Program-made: the position numbers and the translations under genes
From: Lachnospiraceae bacterium
GTDB taxonomy: Bacteria; Bacillota; Clostridia; Lachnospirales; Lachnospiraceae
DNA length: 16,513 nt
Reading direction: 5' to 3'
NCBI GenBank assembly: GCA_009774145.1
Contig: VSND01000087.1
Location: 1 to 16,513, forward strand
Notes under the pieces: generated by a model
Seen by the model: only the letters and a program-made list of their open reading frames with translations
Database searches by the model: none
Told to the model about the DNA's origin: nothing
Shown: positions 1-6,598 of the stretch, one piece after another
Layout of the letters: each line of letters begins with the position of its first letter
Position numbering within the stretch: position 1 is the first letter of the stretch

Positions 1-32
1 TTTTTCTCGTCTATCACCTGATAAGTATTCAT
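1..32 (-). CDS. Start of an unidentified gene, cut by the left edge
   Basis: An ATG at 30-32 (minus strand) is preceded by a strong ribosome binding site, GGGAGGAG, five to seven bases upstream. It opens a frame reading MNTYQVIDEK before the window ends. It lies 33 bases after the stop of the DUF6194 gene, so it is probably the next gene of the same run. Ten residues are too few to name a family. A CatA-like O-acetyltransferase start would be compatible, but this is a guess. Confidence 0.55.
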   Translation of the reverse strand, partial: MNTYQVIDEK

Positions 33-65
33 CCCAGCTCCTCCCTTTTTGTTTCCCCACACATT

Positions 66-512
66 TCATTTTCTTTTGGCAAATTTCTCTTTTGCGTATT
101 CATAGGCTTCCCGGATGTATGGCTTTAAATCTTCAAAAGTCTCTTCCGACGGGTTCAGCACACACATCCACCCCATCCACGCATAGACCGGATGGGGTAA
201 AAAACAGTCAGCCGCAGAAAAATCATAATCCATTTCCACAACCCCGCCTGCCCCCGGACGTTTTGGCACAGCCCCGAACAGCTTCACAAACGTATCCTTA
301 CGGACACCCAGGTTCACCCGGTAAACTCCCGGCCTGTTAAGCCTTGAGCCTTTATCATTATCCCCGTCCTTCTCCTTGACCGTCAATATGTACACGCCCC
401 TTTTCAGCACATGTCCGGGATTATAAAAAATCCCCTTTTCTCCCCAGCTCTCCACAAGGACACTGCCCTCCAGATTTTCCAGACAATACTTCAATAACTC
501 ATCCGGCTTCAT
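66..512 (-). CDS. DUF6194 family protein
   Basis: This 148-residue soluble protein has the pattern of the DUF6194 family: an N-terminal helix (MKPDELLKYC), a central strand region with GVYILTVKEKDG and RPGVYRVNLGV, then HPVYAWMGWMCVLNPSEETF and a basic C-terminal helix. The family's function is unknown, and no catalytic residues can be assigned. I chose the ATG at 510-512 because GGGGTGG stands just before it. A frame open 20 codons further upstream would overlap the preceding GNAT gene extensively. From the chosen start the overlap with that gene's end is 14 bases, which suggests translational coupling within one operon. The family call is from memory of its motifs. Confidence 0.75.
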   Translation of the reverse strand: MKPDELLKYCLENLEGSVLVESWGEKGIFYNPGHVLKRGVYILTVKEKDGDNDKGSRLNRPGVYRVNLGVRKDTFVKLFGAVPKRPGAGGVVEMDYDFSAADCFLPHPVYAWMGWMCVLNPSEETFEDLKPYIREAYEYAKEKFAKRK

Positions 513-1050
513 ATTCCACCCCTGTACTTTCCAGATTCTTTTTATAAATCTCCAATTCATAAGTTTTCCCACTGCGCTGGTCTGTCCTCCGCTCCGAATA
601 CTGATAAGTCAATCCACAGGATAAGGCCAGTGCCCTTGAAGCAAGATTCCCTGCCCGTGTAGAATAATAAAATTCCTGCCCGTCTAAAGAAATACAGTAT
701 TCCAGCAATAAACGCAGGATCTGTTTTCCATATCCCCTTCCCACATACTCCGGCCCCAAGGCAATACCAGTCTCATGAAAAATATGCGGCGCTGTTTCCT
801 CCACTCCGGCAAAACCAATGGCCTGCCCGCTGCCCCTCTCATAGACCAGCCACGCGTCATGGGTTTCCTGCCATGCGATCGTCCTCCGTATCCTCTCCCT
901 GGCCCCATCCTCATCAGCCGTCACTTTCCATATCATATATTCTGCTGTTTCCGGCCTTGACCAGACATTCCGGTATATGGATCTCCAATCCTCATATTTT
1001 GCCTTTCCAAGAATAATATCTTCCGTCTCCATCCTTCCTTCGTTCCTCAT
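499..1050 (-). CDS. GNAT family N-acetyltransferase (RimJ/RimL-like)
   Basis: This is a GNAT-fold acetyltransferase, expected to move an acetyl group from acetyl-CoA to an amine on a small molecule or a protein N terminus. The acetyl-CoA binding motif A is visible as GPEYVGRGYGKQIL, and motif B follows as NLASRALALSCGL, a pattern usual in the RimJ/RimL-like branch. About 183 residues is normal length. The start is uncertain. The ATG at 1048-1050 has GGGGGTG just upstream and is preferred. A GTG at 1063-1065 overlaps the stop of the MBL-fold gene and is also possible, as is a later ATG at 1030-1032. The substrate cannot be predicted. It is one of five intact GNAT genes within 6 kb. Confidence 0.85.
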   Translation of the reverse strand: MRNEGRMETEDIILGKAKYEDWRSIYRNVWSRPETAEYMIWKVTADEDGARERIRRTIAWQETHDAWLVYERGSGQAIGFAGVEETAPHIFHETGIALGPEYVGRGYGKQILRLLLEYCISLDGQEFYYSTRAGNLASRALALSCGLTYQYSERRTDQRSGKTYELEIYKKNLESTGVEYEAG

Positions 1051-1061
1051 AAACACCCCCA

Positions 1062-1823
1062 TCACAGCCAGACCGCCCAGTCTCCGTAATCAAAAGTTCC
1101 GCTCCCATGACGCAGTTTCCCGCCCTCCTTCAATCCCCGGAAAGCATCCCTCATACGGCCGATGATCTCCGGCTGGATATCCAGGGAATGGTGCGCCGGA
1201 AACACCCTTTCCACAGGAAGAAGCGCCATCTTTTCCAGCGAGGAAAGATAAGCTTCCGGATCTGTAGATGGATAATACGCGAACAGGGTATCCTTGTAGA
1301 TCAGATCCCCTGTAAAAAGATAGCCACGCTCCGGTTCCCAAAAGCACATATGCCCCGGTGAATGTCCCGGCGTATGAAACACCTTTATCATCCTCCCGCC
1401 AATGTCAATCTCTTCCCCGCCGCACAGAACCACGGACGGCCTCCCCTGGAACATCTCATAGCTGCCCACATCATAACCTTCCGGCAGTTCACAGCGGTCA
1501 ACTACCATGCCCCTGACCGTTTCCATAGACAAAGGGAACCCGCCCGACAGCCACCCCAGTTCCTCTTCATGGGCATAGAAATCTGGAAAATATTTATGCC
1601 CTCCGATATGATCCCAATGGATATGCGTGGCAACAGCCGTAACCGGCTGGTCTGCCAGCCTCACCACCTCGTCATAAATATTACAGATCCCAAGCCCCGT
1701 ATCAATCAGCAGGCTCCGCCCGGAACCATTCAGCAGATAACAGTGTGTTTCCTCCCAATGCCGGTATTCGCTGATGATATAAGTATCCTCGTCTATCCTG
1801 TCAACCGTAAACCATTGATCCAT
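1062..1823 (-). CDS. MBL-fold metallo-hydrolase
   Basis: This 253-residue protein is a metallo-beta-lactamase-fold hydrolase, a family that cleaves thioesters, lactones, phosphodiesters or beta-lactams at a metal pair. The metal-binding signature is complete: HIHWDH at residues 67-72, H154 in HTPGHSPGH, D173 in TGDLIYKD and H211 in FPAHHS. The early strand motif LLIDTGLG (38-45) is typical of the glyoxalase II-like branch. No signal peptide is seen, so it is probably cytoplasmic and not a secreted beta-lactamase. The ATG at 1821-1823 has AGGAGG six bases upstream. Its end touches the start region of the next GNAT gene, consistent with one transcript. The substrate is unknown. Confidence 0.9.
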   Translation of the reverse strand: MDQWFTVDRIDEDTYIISEYRHWEETHCYLLNGSGRSLLIDTGLGICNIYDEVVRLADQPVTAVATHIHWDHIGGHKYFPDFYAHEEELGWLSGGFPLSMETVRGMVVDRCELPEGYDVGSYEMFQGRPSVVLCGGEEIDIGGRMIKVFHTPGHSPGHMCFWEPERGYLFTGDLIYKDTLFAYYPSTDPEAYLSSLEKMALLPVERVFPAHHSLDIQPEIIGRMRDAFRGLKEGGKLRHGSGTFDYGDWAVWL

Positions 1824-1843
1824 CTGTCCCCTCCTGAAAATCT

Positions 1844-2326
1844 TTATCCCTTTCCATTTGCCGCCTTTTCCATTGTATGGTAACAGAGATAATCCCCGCC
1901 CCCTGTCTCAATCTTCTCATAGGTTTTTATCCGGTATCCCCGTTTCAAATACATACTTTCCGCCGGAAAAGACGCATCAATATGTACTGCCTGATATTTT
2001 CTGAAAACCATATCTTCCAGGAAATCCATCAGCCTGTTTCCATAACCCTTTGCCTGGTATTCCGGTAAGATAAACAGCCTGCAGATCTCATTCCCCCGGA
2101 TACTCCCGGTTCCCACAATTTCCCCCTGCACCTCCGCAAAATAAATATCTTCCCTGGCAAGCGCTTCCCTTATCCTCCGTTCGTTATGCAGGTCCAGAAA
2201 AAACTGTACTGCCCCGGAAGGATAATAATGGGGATAAACGGTCCTTATTGTCTTCTCCACGATCCCCGCAACCTTTACCGGACATTCCGCCCGCTTTAGC
2301 CGCATACCAAAATCTTTATCCTGCAT
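1844..2326 (-). CDS. GNAT family N-acetyltransferase
   Basis: This 160-residue acetyl-CoA-dependent N-acetyltransferase is a single GNAT domain. The preceding strand reads EICRLFILPEYQ and leads into the acetyl-CoA loop QAKGYGNRLMDFLE. It is followed by the beta-strand AVHIDASFPAESMYLKRGY, which is typical of small-molecule or peptide acetyltransferases. The ATG at 2324-2326 is preferred because GGAGG lies seven bases upstream. An internal ATG at 2305 has a weaker site. Its first 11 bases overlap the end of the previous GNAT gene, so the two are probably translationally coupled. The substrate is not predictable. Confidence 0.88.
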   Translation of the reverse strand: MQDKDFGMRLKRAECPVKVAGIVEKTIRTVYPHYYPSGAVQFFLDLHNERRIREALAREDIYFAEVQGEIVGTGSIRGNEICRLFILPEYQAKGYGNRLMDFLEDMVFRKYQAVHIDASFPAESMYLKRGYRIKTYEKIETGGGDYLCYHTMEKAANGKG

Positions 2327-2795
2327 CTTCCTGCCTCCAGCTTTTCAAATCCTTTGCCATACACAATGATTCCGGCATATCCTCATACGGGCCATAATTC
2401 GGAATCACCTGAAAACCCAGCTTTTTATATACGGCACAGGATTCAGCCAATAACTCCCCGGTTTCCAGAACCATTTTCTTATATCCCAGTTCTACGGCCC
2501 ATTCCATCAACAGGGAAACAAGCCTGCTGCCTATGCCCTGTCCCTGATATTCCGTATGTACAAACACCCGCTTCAATTCTATCGTTTCATCATCATATCT
2601 TCTGATAGCCCCACCGCCAATTACCCGGTTCTCTTCATACACAACGATTGCTTCCTTAATTTCATCCAACTGGTTATATTTTTTGTATTTGTCTCTTTCT
2701 ATCTTTTTCCCGACACGTCTGTCCAGATCCATATCAAGAAGCCTGCAGTTTTCTATAAAATCTTTATTTTTGCCATCTGTTCTTTGAAATTTCAT
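2316..2795 (-). CDS. GNAT family N-acetyltransferase
   Basis: This 159-residue GNAT protein has the standard core: VVYEENRVIGGGAIR (strands 2 and 3), ELKRVFVHTEYQGQGIGSRLV (strand 4 and the acetyl-CoA loop Q-G-Q-G-I-G), then KKMVLETGELLAESCAVYKKLGF ending in the GF turn. The strand LETG and the ELKRVFV run resemble small acetyltransferases of the YjgM/PhnO-like type, but substrate assignment is not safe. The ATG at 2793-2795 is preceded by GGAGGG eight bases upstream. It overlaps the next GNAT gene by 11 bases and follows the PPOX-like gene after 27 bases. Confidence 0.88.
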   Translation of the reverse strand: MKFQRTDGKNKDFIENCRLLDMDLDRRVGKKIERDKYKKYNQLDEIKEAIVVYEENRVIGGGAIRRYDDETIELKRVFVHTEYQGQGIGSRLVSLLMEWAVELGYKKMVLETGELLAESCAVYKKLGFQVIPNYGPYEDMPESLCMAKDLKSWRQEDAG

Positions 2796-2822
2796 AATAA
2801 AATCCCTCCGGAAATTGAAAGC

Positions 2823-3239
2823 CTAAAACTCGTACCTTGTCCCATGTGAAAGCAGCAGCCCATCTGTCAATTCCACACATAAAATAACCGTGTTCTCATC
2901 CCCAAAATCAGTATGCCCGTTATCAATCCATTCAGAGAACACTTCTTTCAATCTCTTTGCAATCCTATGGTTTTCTTCCTTTCCAAAATAACCTAAATTT
3001 ATCCCCCTGCCATGTGCGGTAAACCACTCGCCAGCTATTGCAATCACAGGATTGTTTTCTAAATGTTTTATTTTATTTGAAAGCGCACAGGTAATAATAT
3101 AAAACGCTCCATTCTCATAATAGGCATTTACATACCGTACATAAGGAACTCCCTTTTCCGCTGTCGCCAGCGCGATCACCATATCTTTTCCAAATCGCTC
3201 TGTCATTATTTTTTCAGCTTCTTCACACATTTTTTTCAT
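2823..3239 (-). CDS. Pyridoxamine 5'-phosphate oxidase (PPOX)-like flavin-fold protein
   Basis: This 138-residue protein looks like a small PPOX-fold, split-barrel flavin-binding protein of the general 'pyridoxamine 5'-phosphate oxidase family' type. Visible landmarks are an N-terminal helix with MTERFGKD, the first strands VIALATAEKGVPYVRYV, then GAFYIITCALSNKIKHLENNPVIAIAG, where the K-x-x-x-L-x-x-N-P-V pattern is characteristic of the family. The C terminus, GLLLSHGTRYEF, is a typical final strand. Such proteins bind FMN or F420, but this one may simply be an uncharacterised oxidoreductase. The ATG at 3237-3239 has AAGGAG eight bases upstream. Its role in the operon is unknown. Confidence 0.8.
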   Translation of the reverse strand: MKKMCEEAEKIMTERFGKDMVIALATAEKGVPYVRYVNAYYENGAFYIITCALSNKIKHLENNPVIAIAGEWFTAHGRGINLGYFGKEENHRIAKRLKEVFSEWIDNGHTDFGDENTVILCVELTDGLLLSHGTRYEF

Positions 3240-3281
3240 ATGCCCATCTCCTTTACCACTTCCAGGCCGGAAGATCAGAAT

Positions 3282-3794
3282 TTATATTTCCTCTTTCAGC
3301 AGGGAATACATTTTCATATCGATCACTTTCCCGTTTTTTACAGCATTCTTTCTTAATATTCCTTCGCATTGAAAGCCCGCTTTTTCCAGCACACGGCAGG
3401 ATGCCGTATTATACGCAAATGGCTCTGCATAAATACGGAGAATATCACTTTTCTCAAAAACATATTCGCAGACCTGTTTTACAGCCTCTGTCATGATCCC
3501 TTTTCCCCAGTATCCTTCCGCAATATAATATCCCAGCTCGGCTGTTTGCCTGTGGATATTCCCCTGACGGAAAACACCGATACTTCCCACCACCCGTTCA
3601 TCTGCTGTTATGGCAAAAGCAAATGTTTCATTTTCATCCGCGGACAACATAGCAGAAATAAAGTCCGTCCCGTCCTGTTCCGTATAAGGATACGGCAGCC
3701 CATCTCTAAGATTATCCTGTACTTTTCTATTGGAAAGAGCCGCCGCCAAATCCGCCGCATCCTCCAGAACCCATTTTCTTATTTTGCAAATCAC
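3282..3794 (-). CDS. GNAT family N-acetyltransferase (RimJ/RimL-like), GTG start
   Basis: This 170-residue acetyltransferase is of the RimJ/RimL type. It shows the early loop RKVQDNLRDGLPYPYTEQD, strands VVGSIGVFRQ, ELGYYIAEGYWGKGIMTEAVK as the acetyl-CoA motif, and IYAEPFAYNTASCRVLEKAGFQCEG as motif B, all hallmark segments of this branch. Family members acetylate ribosomal-protein N termini or small molecules. The start is GTG at 3792-3794, supported by a near-perfect GGAGGCGG seven to eight bases upstream and no better ATG. It is the first gene after the putative promoter at 3836-3864, so it probably opens the left-hand operon. Confidence 0.9.
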   Translation of the reverse strand: MICKIRKWVLEDAADLAAALSNRKVQDNLRDGLPYPYTEQDGTDFISAMLSADENETFAFAITADERVVGSIGVFRQGNIHRQTAELGYYIAEGYWGKGIMTEAVKQVCEYVFEKSDILRIYAEPFAYNTASCRVLEKAGFQCEGILRKNAVKNGKVIDMKMYSLLKEEI

Positions 3795-3835
3795 TTTTCC
3801 GCCTCCCTGATGGATTGTCTTCCATAACAGACTCT

Positions 3836-3864
3836 ATTATACCGCATATCCCCAGCCAATGAAA
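3836..3864 (-). promoter_or_regulatory. Putative promoter of the left-hand GNAT operon
   Basis: On the minus strand a perfect -10 element TATAAT (3836-3841) stands about 40 bases upstream of the GTG start at 3794. With a 17-base spacer the -35 position reads TTTCAT, a weak match to TTGACA. The location fits the start of the operon, but the weak -35 leaves room for doubt. Confidence 0.4.
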
Positions 3865-3932
3865 CAGACTTTCCAAGAACTTACCAAAAACAGATCAACA
3901 CCTATACAGTCACCATATACTTCGCCAATTAG

Positions 3933-4010
3933 TTAATATGCCATAAGAAATGGCAGCATAACTGTCATTAAAATGTCGATCAGTATTTGAATCTTTCTTT
4001 TTGCTGTCAT
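3933..4010 (-). pseudogene. N-terminal stub of a DUF4405-like membrane protein
   Basis: A minus-strand frame starts at an ATG (4008-4010) with AAGGAG eight bases upstream and reads 25 residues: MTAKRKIQ, then ILIDILMTVMLPFLMAY, then TAA. This is the recognisable beginning of DUF4405/cytochrome b-like small membrane proteins, in which a 'DILMT...MAYQL' segment forms the first membrane helix. The codon after the tyrosine is TAA, where the family usually has a glutamine codon, and the next in-frame residues read LIGE as expected. The similarity then fades. It therefore looks like a nonsense mutation followed by deletion of the rest. The family call is from memory. Confidence 0.45.
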
Positions 4011-4200
4011 GCAGCCATCTCCTTATATTCGCATTTTCCGCAGAAAATCTGAGGTTTTTATGTAAATTCCTGTTACCTTGAATTTGATCTGGATTTCGTG
4101 CCGGCTGCTAATGGTACTATAACTTTCTGTTTCATAGAACTATCTTTTCATAAGTCAGATAAATGAAACAGCTATACCTCAAGACGAAAGACTAATATTA

Positions 4201-4235
4201 AAATGGGTGCAGCCTGTTAAAAGCTTCACCCATTT
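4201..4235 (-). terminator. Rho-independent-like terminator after the alpha/beta hydrolase
   Basis: Just past the stop of the hydrolase gene, AAATGGGTG (4201-4209) pairs with CACCCATTT (4227-4235). After one mismatch AGC pairs with GCT, and nine bases form the loop. On the minus strand the stem runs into TTTTAATATT. This is a modest but well-placed intrinsic terminator. The rest of 3865-4200 holds only the DUF4405-like stub and no other recognisable gene. Confidence 0.6.
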
Positions 4236-4244
4236 CCTCATGAT

Positions 4245-5159
4245 TTATTTCAAATTTTCTTTAAAAAACTCCGACATCTTATCAAACGGGATGATATCCA
4301 TCTGGTCATACAGATCCGTATGGACCGCATCTGGAATGATCATCAGCTCCTTGTTATCCCCTTTCAGTTCCTTGTACACATCCTTGCTGAAATAGCAGGA
4401 ATGTGCTTTTTCACCATGGATGAGCAGAACAGCGCTTTTGATCTCACCACTGTATTTCAGGATCGGCATGTTCATAAAGGACAGAGAGGAGGTCACATTC
4501 CAGCCGCCGTTGGAGTTCAGAGAACGGGCATGATATCCCCGGTCTGTCTTGTAATACGCGTGATAATCCTTGAAATAAAATGGCGCATCCTCCGGCATCG
4601 GATCAGAAACACCTCCGGCAAGGGCATAGGTTCCATTCTTATAATCCTCAATTCTTTGTGCGTTCAGCGCTCTGCGTTTCTCATGACGCGCCTCCTCGCT
4701 GTTCTCGGAATCGAAATATCCGTTTGCGTTCACACGGGTCATATCATACATGGTAGAGGCCACAGTTGCCTTGATCCTTGTGTCTATCGCCGCCGCGTTG
4801 ATTGCCATGCCGCCCCATCCACAGATACCGATGATACCGATTCTTTCTGGATCGACCTTATCCTGTATGGAGAGAAAATCAACCGCCGCCTGGTAATCTT
4901 CGGTGTTAATATCCGGTGATGCCACATAGCGGGGCTGTCCGCCGCTTTCCCCTGTAAAAGATGGGTCAAACGCGATCGTCAGGAAACCTCTTTTTGCCAT
5001 TGTCTGGGCATATAATCCGGCTGCCTGTTCCTTTACCGCGCCAAAGGGACCGCACACTGCGATCGCCGGAAGCTTTCCATCTGCTCCCTTGGGCTCATAC
5101 ATATCTGCTGCCAGCGTAATTCCATAACGGTTATGAAATGTTACTTTGCTGTGGTTCAC
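4245..5159 (-). CDS. Alpha/beta hydrolase, dienelactone hydrolase-like, with cysteine nucleophile
   Basis: This 304-residue alpha/beta hydrolase is probably a cytoplasmic esterase or hydrolase of the dienelactone hydrolase-related (YcjY-like) group. The first strands carry VTFHNRYGITLAADMYEP, followed by the oxyanion region AVCGPFGAVKEQ. The nucleophile elbow is GICGWGG with Cys113 in place of the usual serine. The general base is His280 in DAVHTDLYD, and the acid probably lies near 249-260 (LLIHGEKAHS). The start is doubtful. The GTG at 5157-5159 has no convincing ribosome binding site, and the same frame continues upstream with NIWDKVFPKSEK, which looks like the genuine N terminus of this family, until a TGA. 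A frameshift or 5' loss is therefore likely. The gene ends before a terminator-like hairpin. Confidence 0.8.
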   Translation of the reverse strand: MNHSKVTFHNRYGITLAADMYEPKGADGKLPAIAVCGPFGAVKEQAAGLYAQTMAKRGFLTIAFDPSFTGESGGQPRYVASPDINTEDYQAAVDFLSIQDKVDPERIGIIGICGWGGMAINAAAIDTRIKATVASTMYDMTRVNANGYFDSENSEEARHEKRRALNAQRIEDYKNGTYALAGGVSDPMPEDAPFYFKDYHAYYKTDRGYHARSLNSNGGWNVTSSLSFMNMPILKYSGEIKSAVLLIHGEKAHSCYFSKDVYKELKGDNKELMIIPDAVHTDLYDQMDIIPFDKMSEFFKENLK

Positions 5160-5462
5160 TTTCTCACTTTTAGGAAAGACCTTATCCCAAATATTCCGAT
5201 ATCATTTTTATGATGATACTGCTTTTCAGAATCGACTCCATATACATCCAGACAAATAGAACGCGCACCAGCCAGTCGTTTCATATCCTTTTGGGTCTGG
5301 CAGTCTGTCATAATCGCTTCCGACATGCCGGATATCAACAGCGGCATTTCCGAAACGCTGCTTCAATTCCAAAATTACGTTTCCGGCATTTTGATCCCAT
5401 TCCTCCTGATGGGATCAAAGCGCCATGCTTCCTCTTTTTAATCCTGTCATTTTTCTCTCCAT
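5160..5462 (-). pseudogene. Degenerate coding trace upstream of the alpha/beta hydrolase
   Basis: No intact gene fits here, but two minus-strand frames look coding. One starts at the ATG at 5460-5462 (MERKMTGLKRGSMAL), meets TGA at 5415-5417, and would continue with SHQEEWDQN, VILELKQRFGNAAVDIRHVG to a TGA at 5226. A second (5156-5347) contains RLAGARSICLDVYGVDSEKQ and leads into the missing N terminus of the hydrolase in a shifted frame. I do not recognise the first trace. A TACGGC/GCCGTA palindrome lies nearby at about 5468. The most economical reading is a broken gene plus the displaced 5' end of the hydrolase. Confidence 0.35.
5390..5419. repeat. Perfect 11-bp inverted repeat with AGGAGG in the loop
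   Basis: TTTGATCCCAT (5390-5400) and ATGGGATCAAA (5409-5419) form a perfect 11-bp stem around an eight-base loop. On the minus strand the loop reads CAGGAGGA, a complete ribosome binding sequence, with ATG 12 bases later, but that frame stops after four codons (MPET). There is no T-tract on either side, so it is not a typical terminator. It lies inside the degenerate trace. Confidence 0.6.
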
Positions 5463-5501
5463 GCAGCTTACGGCTCTGCCGTATCCGTTGTACCCGTATG
5501 G

Positions 5502-6020
5502 CTATTCCGACAGAGCAATTCTATAAATATCCGCCTGTTCTCCATCAAATTCAAAACTGCGCTCATAGACTCCGCCATTCCGGGTGATTGTTTTTACCGA
5601 GGGTTCATTTTTCTTTTCCACCGAAAGATACAGTTCGTTCATTCCCGCCTTTTTGGCAACCTCCAATAACTGCCGCAGCATTTCCGTGGCAAAGCCTTTT
5701 CTTCTCTCTGACGGACGAACGCTGTAACCGCAATGGCCGAGATCCTTCAGAAAATCGTTCAGCGTATGCCTGAAATCAATGATTCCCACAATTCTATTCT
5801 GATCATCAACGGCAAAGAATATGTCTGTGATGACCCAATTCGGATTCACCGTTTCCTCCTTCGTGTTTGCATCTACAGTTCTGCACCATTCCGTATAATC
5901 ATCCGTTTTATCAAATAATTCACTTCCGTTAATGACGAATTCCCCATGTTCAAAAAATTCCTTTCTGAACTCTATGGCCTGTTCTTTCATTGTTTCTGTT
6001 GGTCTGACTAATTGAATCAT
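5502..6020 (-). CDS. GNAT family N-acetyltransferase
   Basis: This 172-residue protein is an acetyl-CoA-dependent acetyltransferase. The region FFAVDDQNRIVGIIDFRHTLNDFLKDLGH covers strands 2-3, then GYSVRPSERRKGFATEMLRQLLE is the acetyl-CoA motif (R-R-K-G-F-A), and ELYLSVEKKNEPSVKTITRNGG is motif B. The long insertion with WCRTVDANTKEETVN after the first helix is common in a clostridial subgroup of unknown substrate. The ATG at 6018-6020 has AAGGAG nine bases upstream. That ribosome site lies within the last codons of the YoaP-like remnant, so the two were probably neighbours in one transcript before the latter broke. Confidence 0.88.
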   Translation of the reverse strand: MIQLVRPTETMKEQAIEFRKEFFEHGEFVINGSELFDKTDDYTEWCRTVDANTKEETVNPNWVITDIFFAVDDQNRIVGIIDFRHTLNDFLKDLGHCGYSVRPSERRKGFATEMLRQLLEVAKKAGMNELYLSVEKKNEPSVKTITRNGGVYERSFEFDGEQADIYRIALSE

Positions 6021-6023
6021 TTT

Positions 6024-6239
6024 TCATATCTCCTTATTCGCTAAAATTTTATCAAATTTCTTCTCCCACAGGATTTCATGGGGCACAAGCTGCCCGTCAT
6101 AGAAAAGGGAAAATGTCGTAAAGGGCGAAGTGGCATTCTGCAGATCCTCTCTGGTCTGGATATGCACGGACCGAAACACTGCGTTCCTGGCCTTTGCCAT
6201 CTCCTCCAGTATCGGTACATACCATGACAGAGTGATCTT
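6024..6239 (-). pseudogene. C-terminal remnant of a YoaP-domain GNAT acetyltransferase
   Basis: The minus strand reads SWYVPILEEMAKARNAVF, then TREDLQNATSPFTTFSLFYD, then EILWEKKFDKIL up to TGA at 6024-6026. This closely follows the C-terminal YoaP-like domain of bifunctional GNAT proteins, where 'PFTTYSLFYDG...HEILSEKKF' is a signature, recalled from memory. A TGA lies just upstream of the matching part and no GNAT domain remains, so only about 70 of the usual 240-250 residues survive. A second frame starting at the ATG at 6271-6273 with an AAGGAG site (MNDLKELGKIMK, stop at 6097) overlaps it out of frame and may be the broken front of the same or another gene. Confidence 0.6.
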
Positions 6240-6307
6240 TCATTATTTTCCCCAGCTCTTTTAAATCGTTCATGGAACCGCTCCTTCTTTATCCTGCAAC
6301 GGGAATT

Positions 6308-6593
6308 TCACGTTTCTTTTTTAATCCGGACAATCTGTAATTCGTCTGCACCCTTTAATGAAACGACATGCAGCATATTTGCAGCAACGGTATTATTGAA
6401 CAAACAGTCGCCAAGCCCTGCCCACAGCATTCCCGTGATGGGCAGGATTGCCTTGCAGAGCTAAAATCTCTGATTCCAGTCCAAAAGAAACGGCAAAACA
6501 AGCGATTCCCAATAACAGACCTTTCAAAATACCGCTTACAAAACCGTTTCTTTGAAATCCAGTATCACGCCATGTAAGATTTATCTTTTTCAA
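6308..6593 (-). pseudogene. Frameshifted remnant of a CPBP-like (CAAX protease) membrane protein
   Basis: Two minus-strand frames join into one plausible protein. The upstream piece reads KKINLTWRDTGFQRNGFV, then the membrane segment GILKGLLLGIACFAVSFGLE. The downstream piece, in another frame, reads ILPITGMLWAGLGDCLFNN, then NMLHVVSLKGADELQIVRI, ending in TGA at 6308-6310. A 'LTWRD-x-F-x-x-N-x-x-x-G-L-L-L-G' start and a C-terminal 'GADELQIVR' tail recall CPBP-family membrane metalloprotease homologues. The middle, including the expected glutamate/histidine motifs, is missing. The only start is a weak TTG, and the fragment abuts the end of the sensor kinase gene. The family assignment is tentative. 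Confidence 0.45.
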
Positions 6594-6598
6594 TGCTT

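Noticed and set aside
5226..5462. A TGA inside an otherwise open minus-strand frame, next to a perfect hairpin, suggesting a selenocysteine codon
   Set aside because: The TGA lies within the stem's base, only six bases from the loop, which does not fit the spacing of bacterial SECIS elements. No redox motif or known selenoprotein family is recognisable, and the region is otherwise degenerate.
66..6020. A gene-cassette (integron-like) array of small GNAT genes
   Set aside because: The genes overlap or are separated by a few bases, no attC-like imperfect palindromes recur between them, and no integrase is present in the window.
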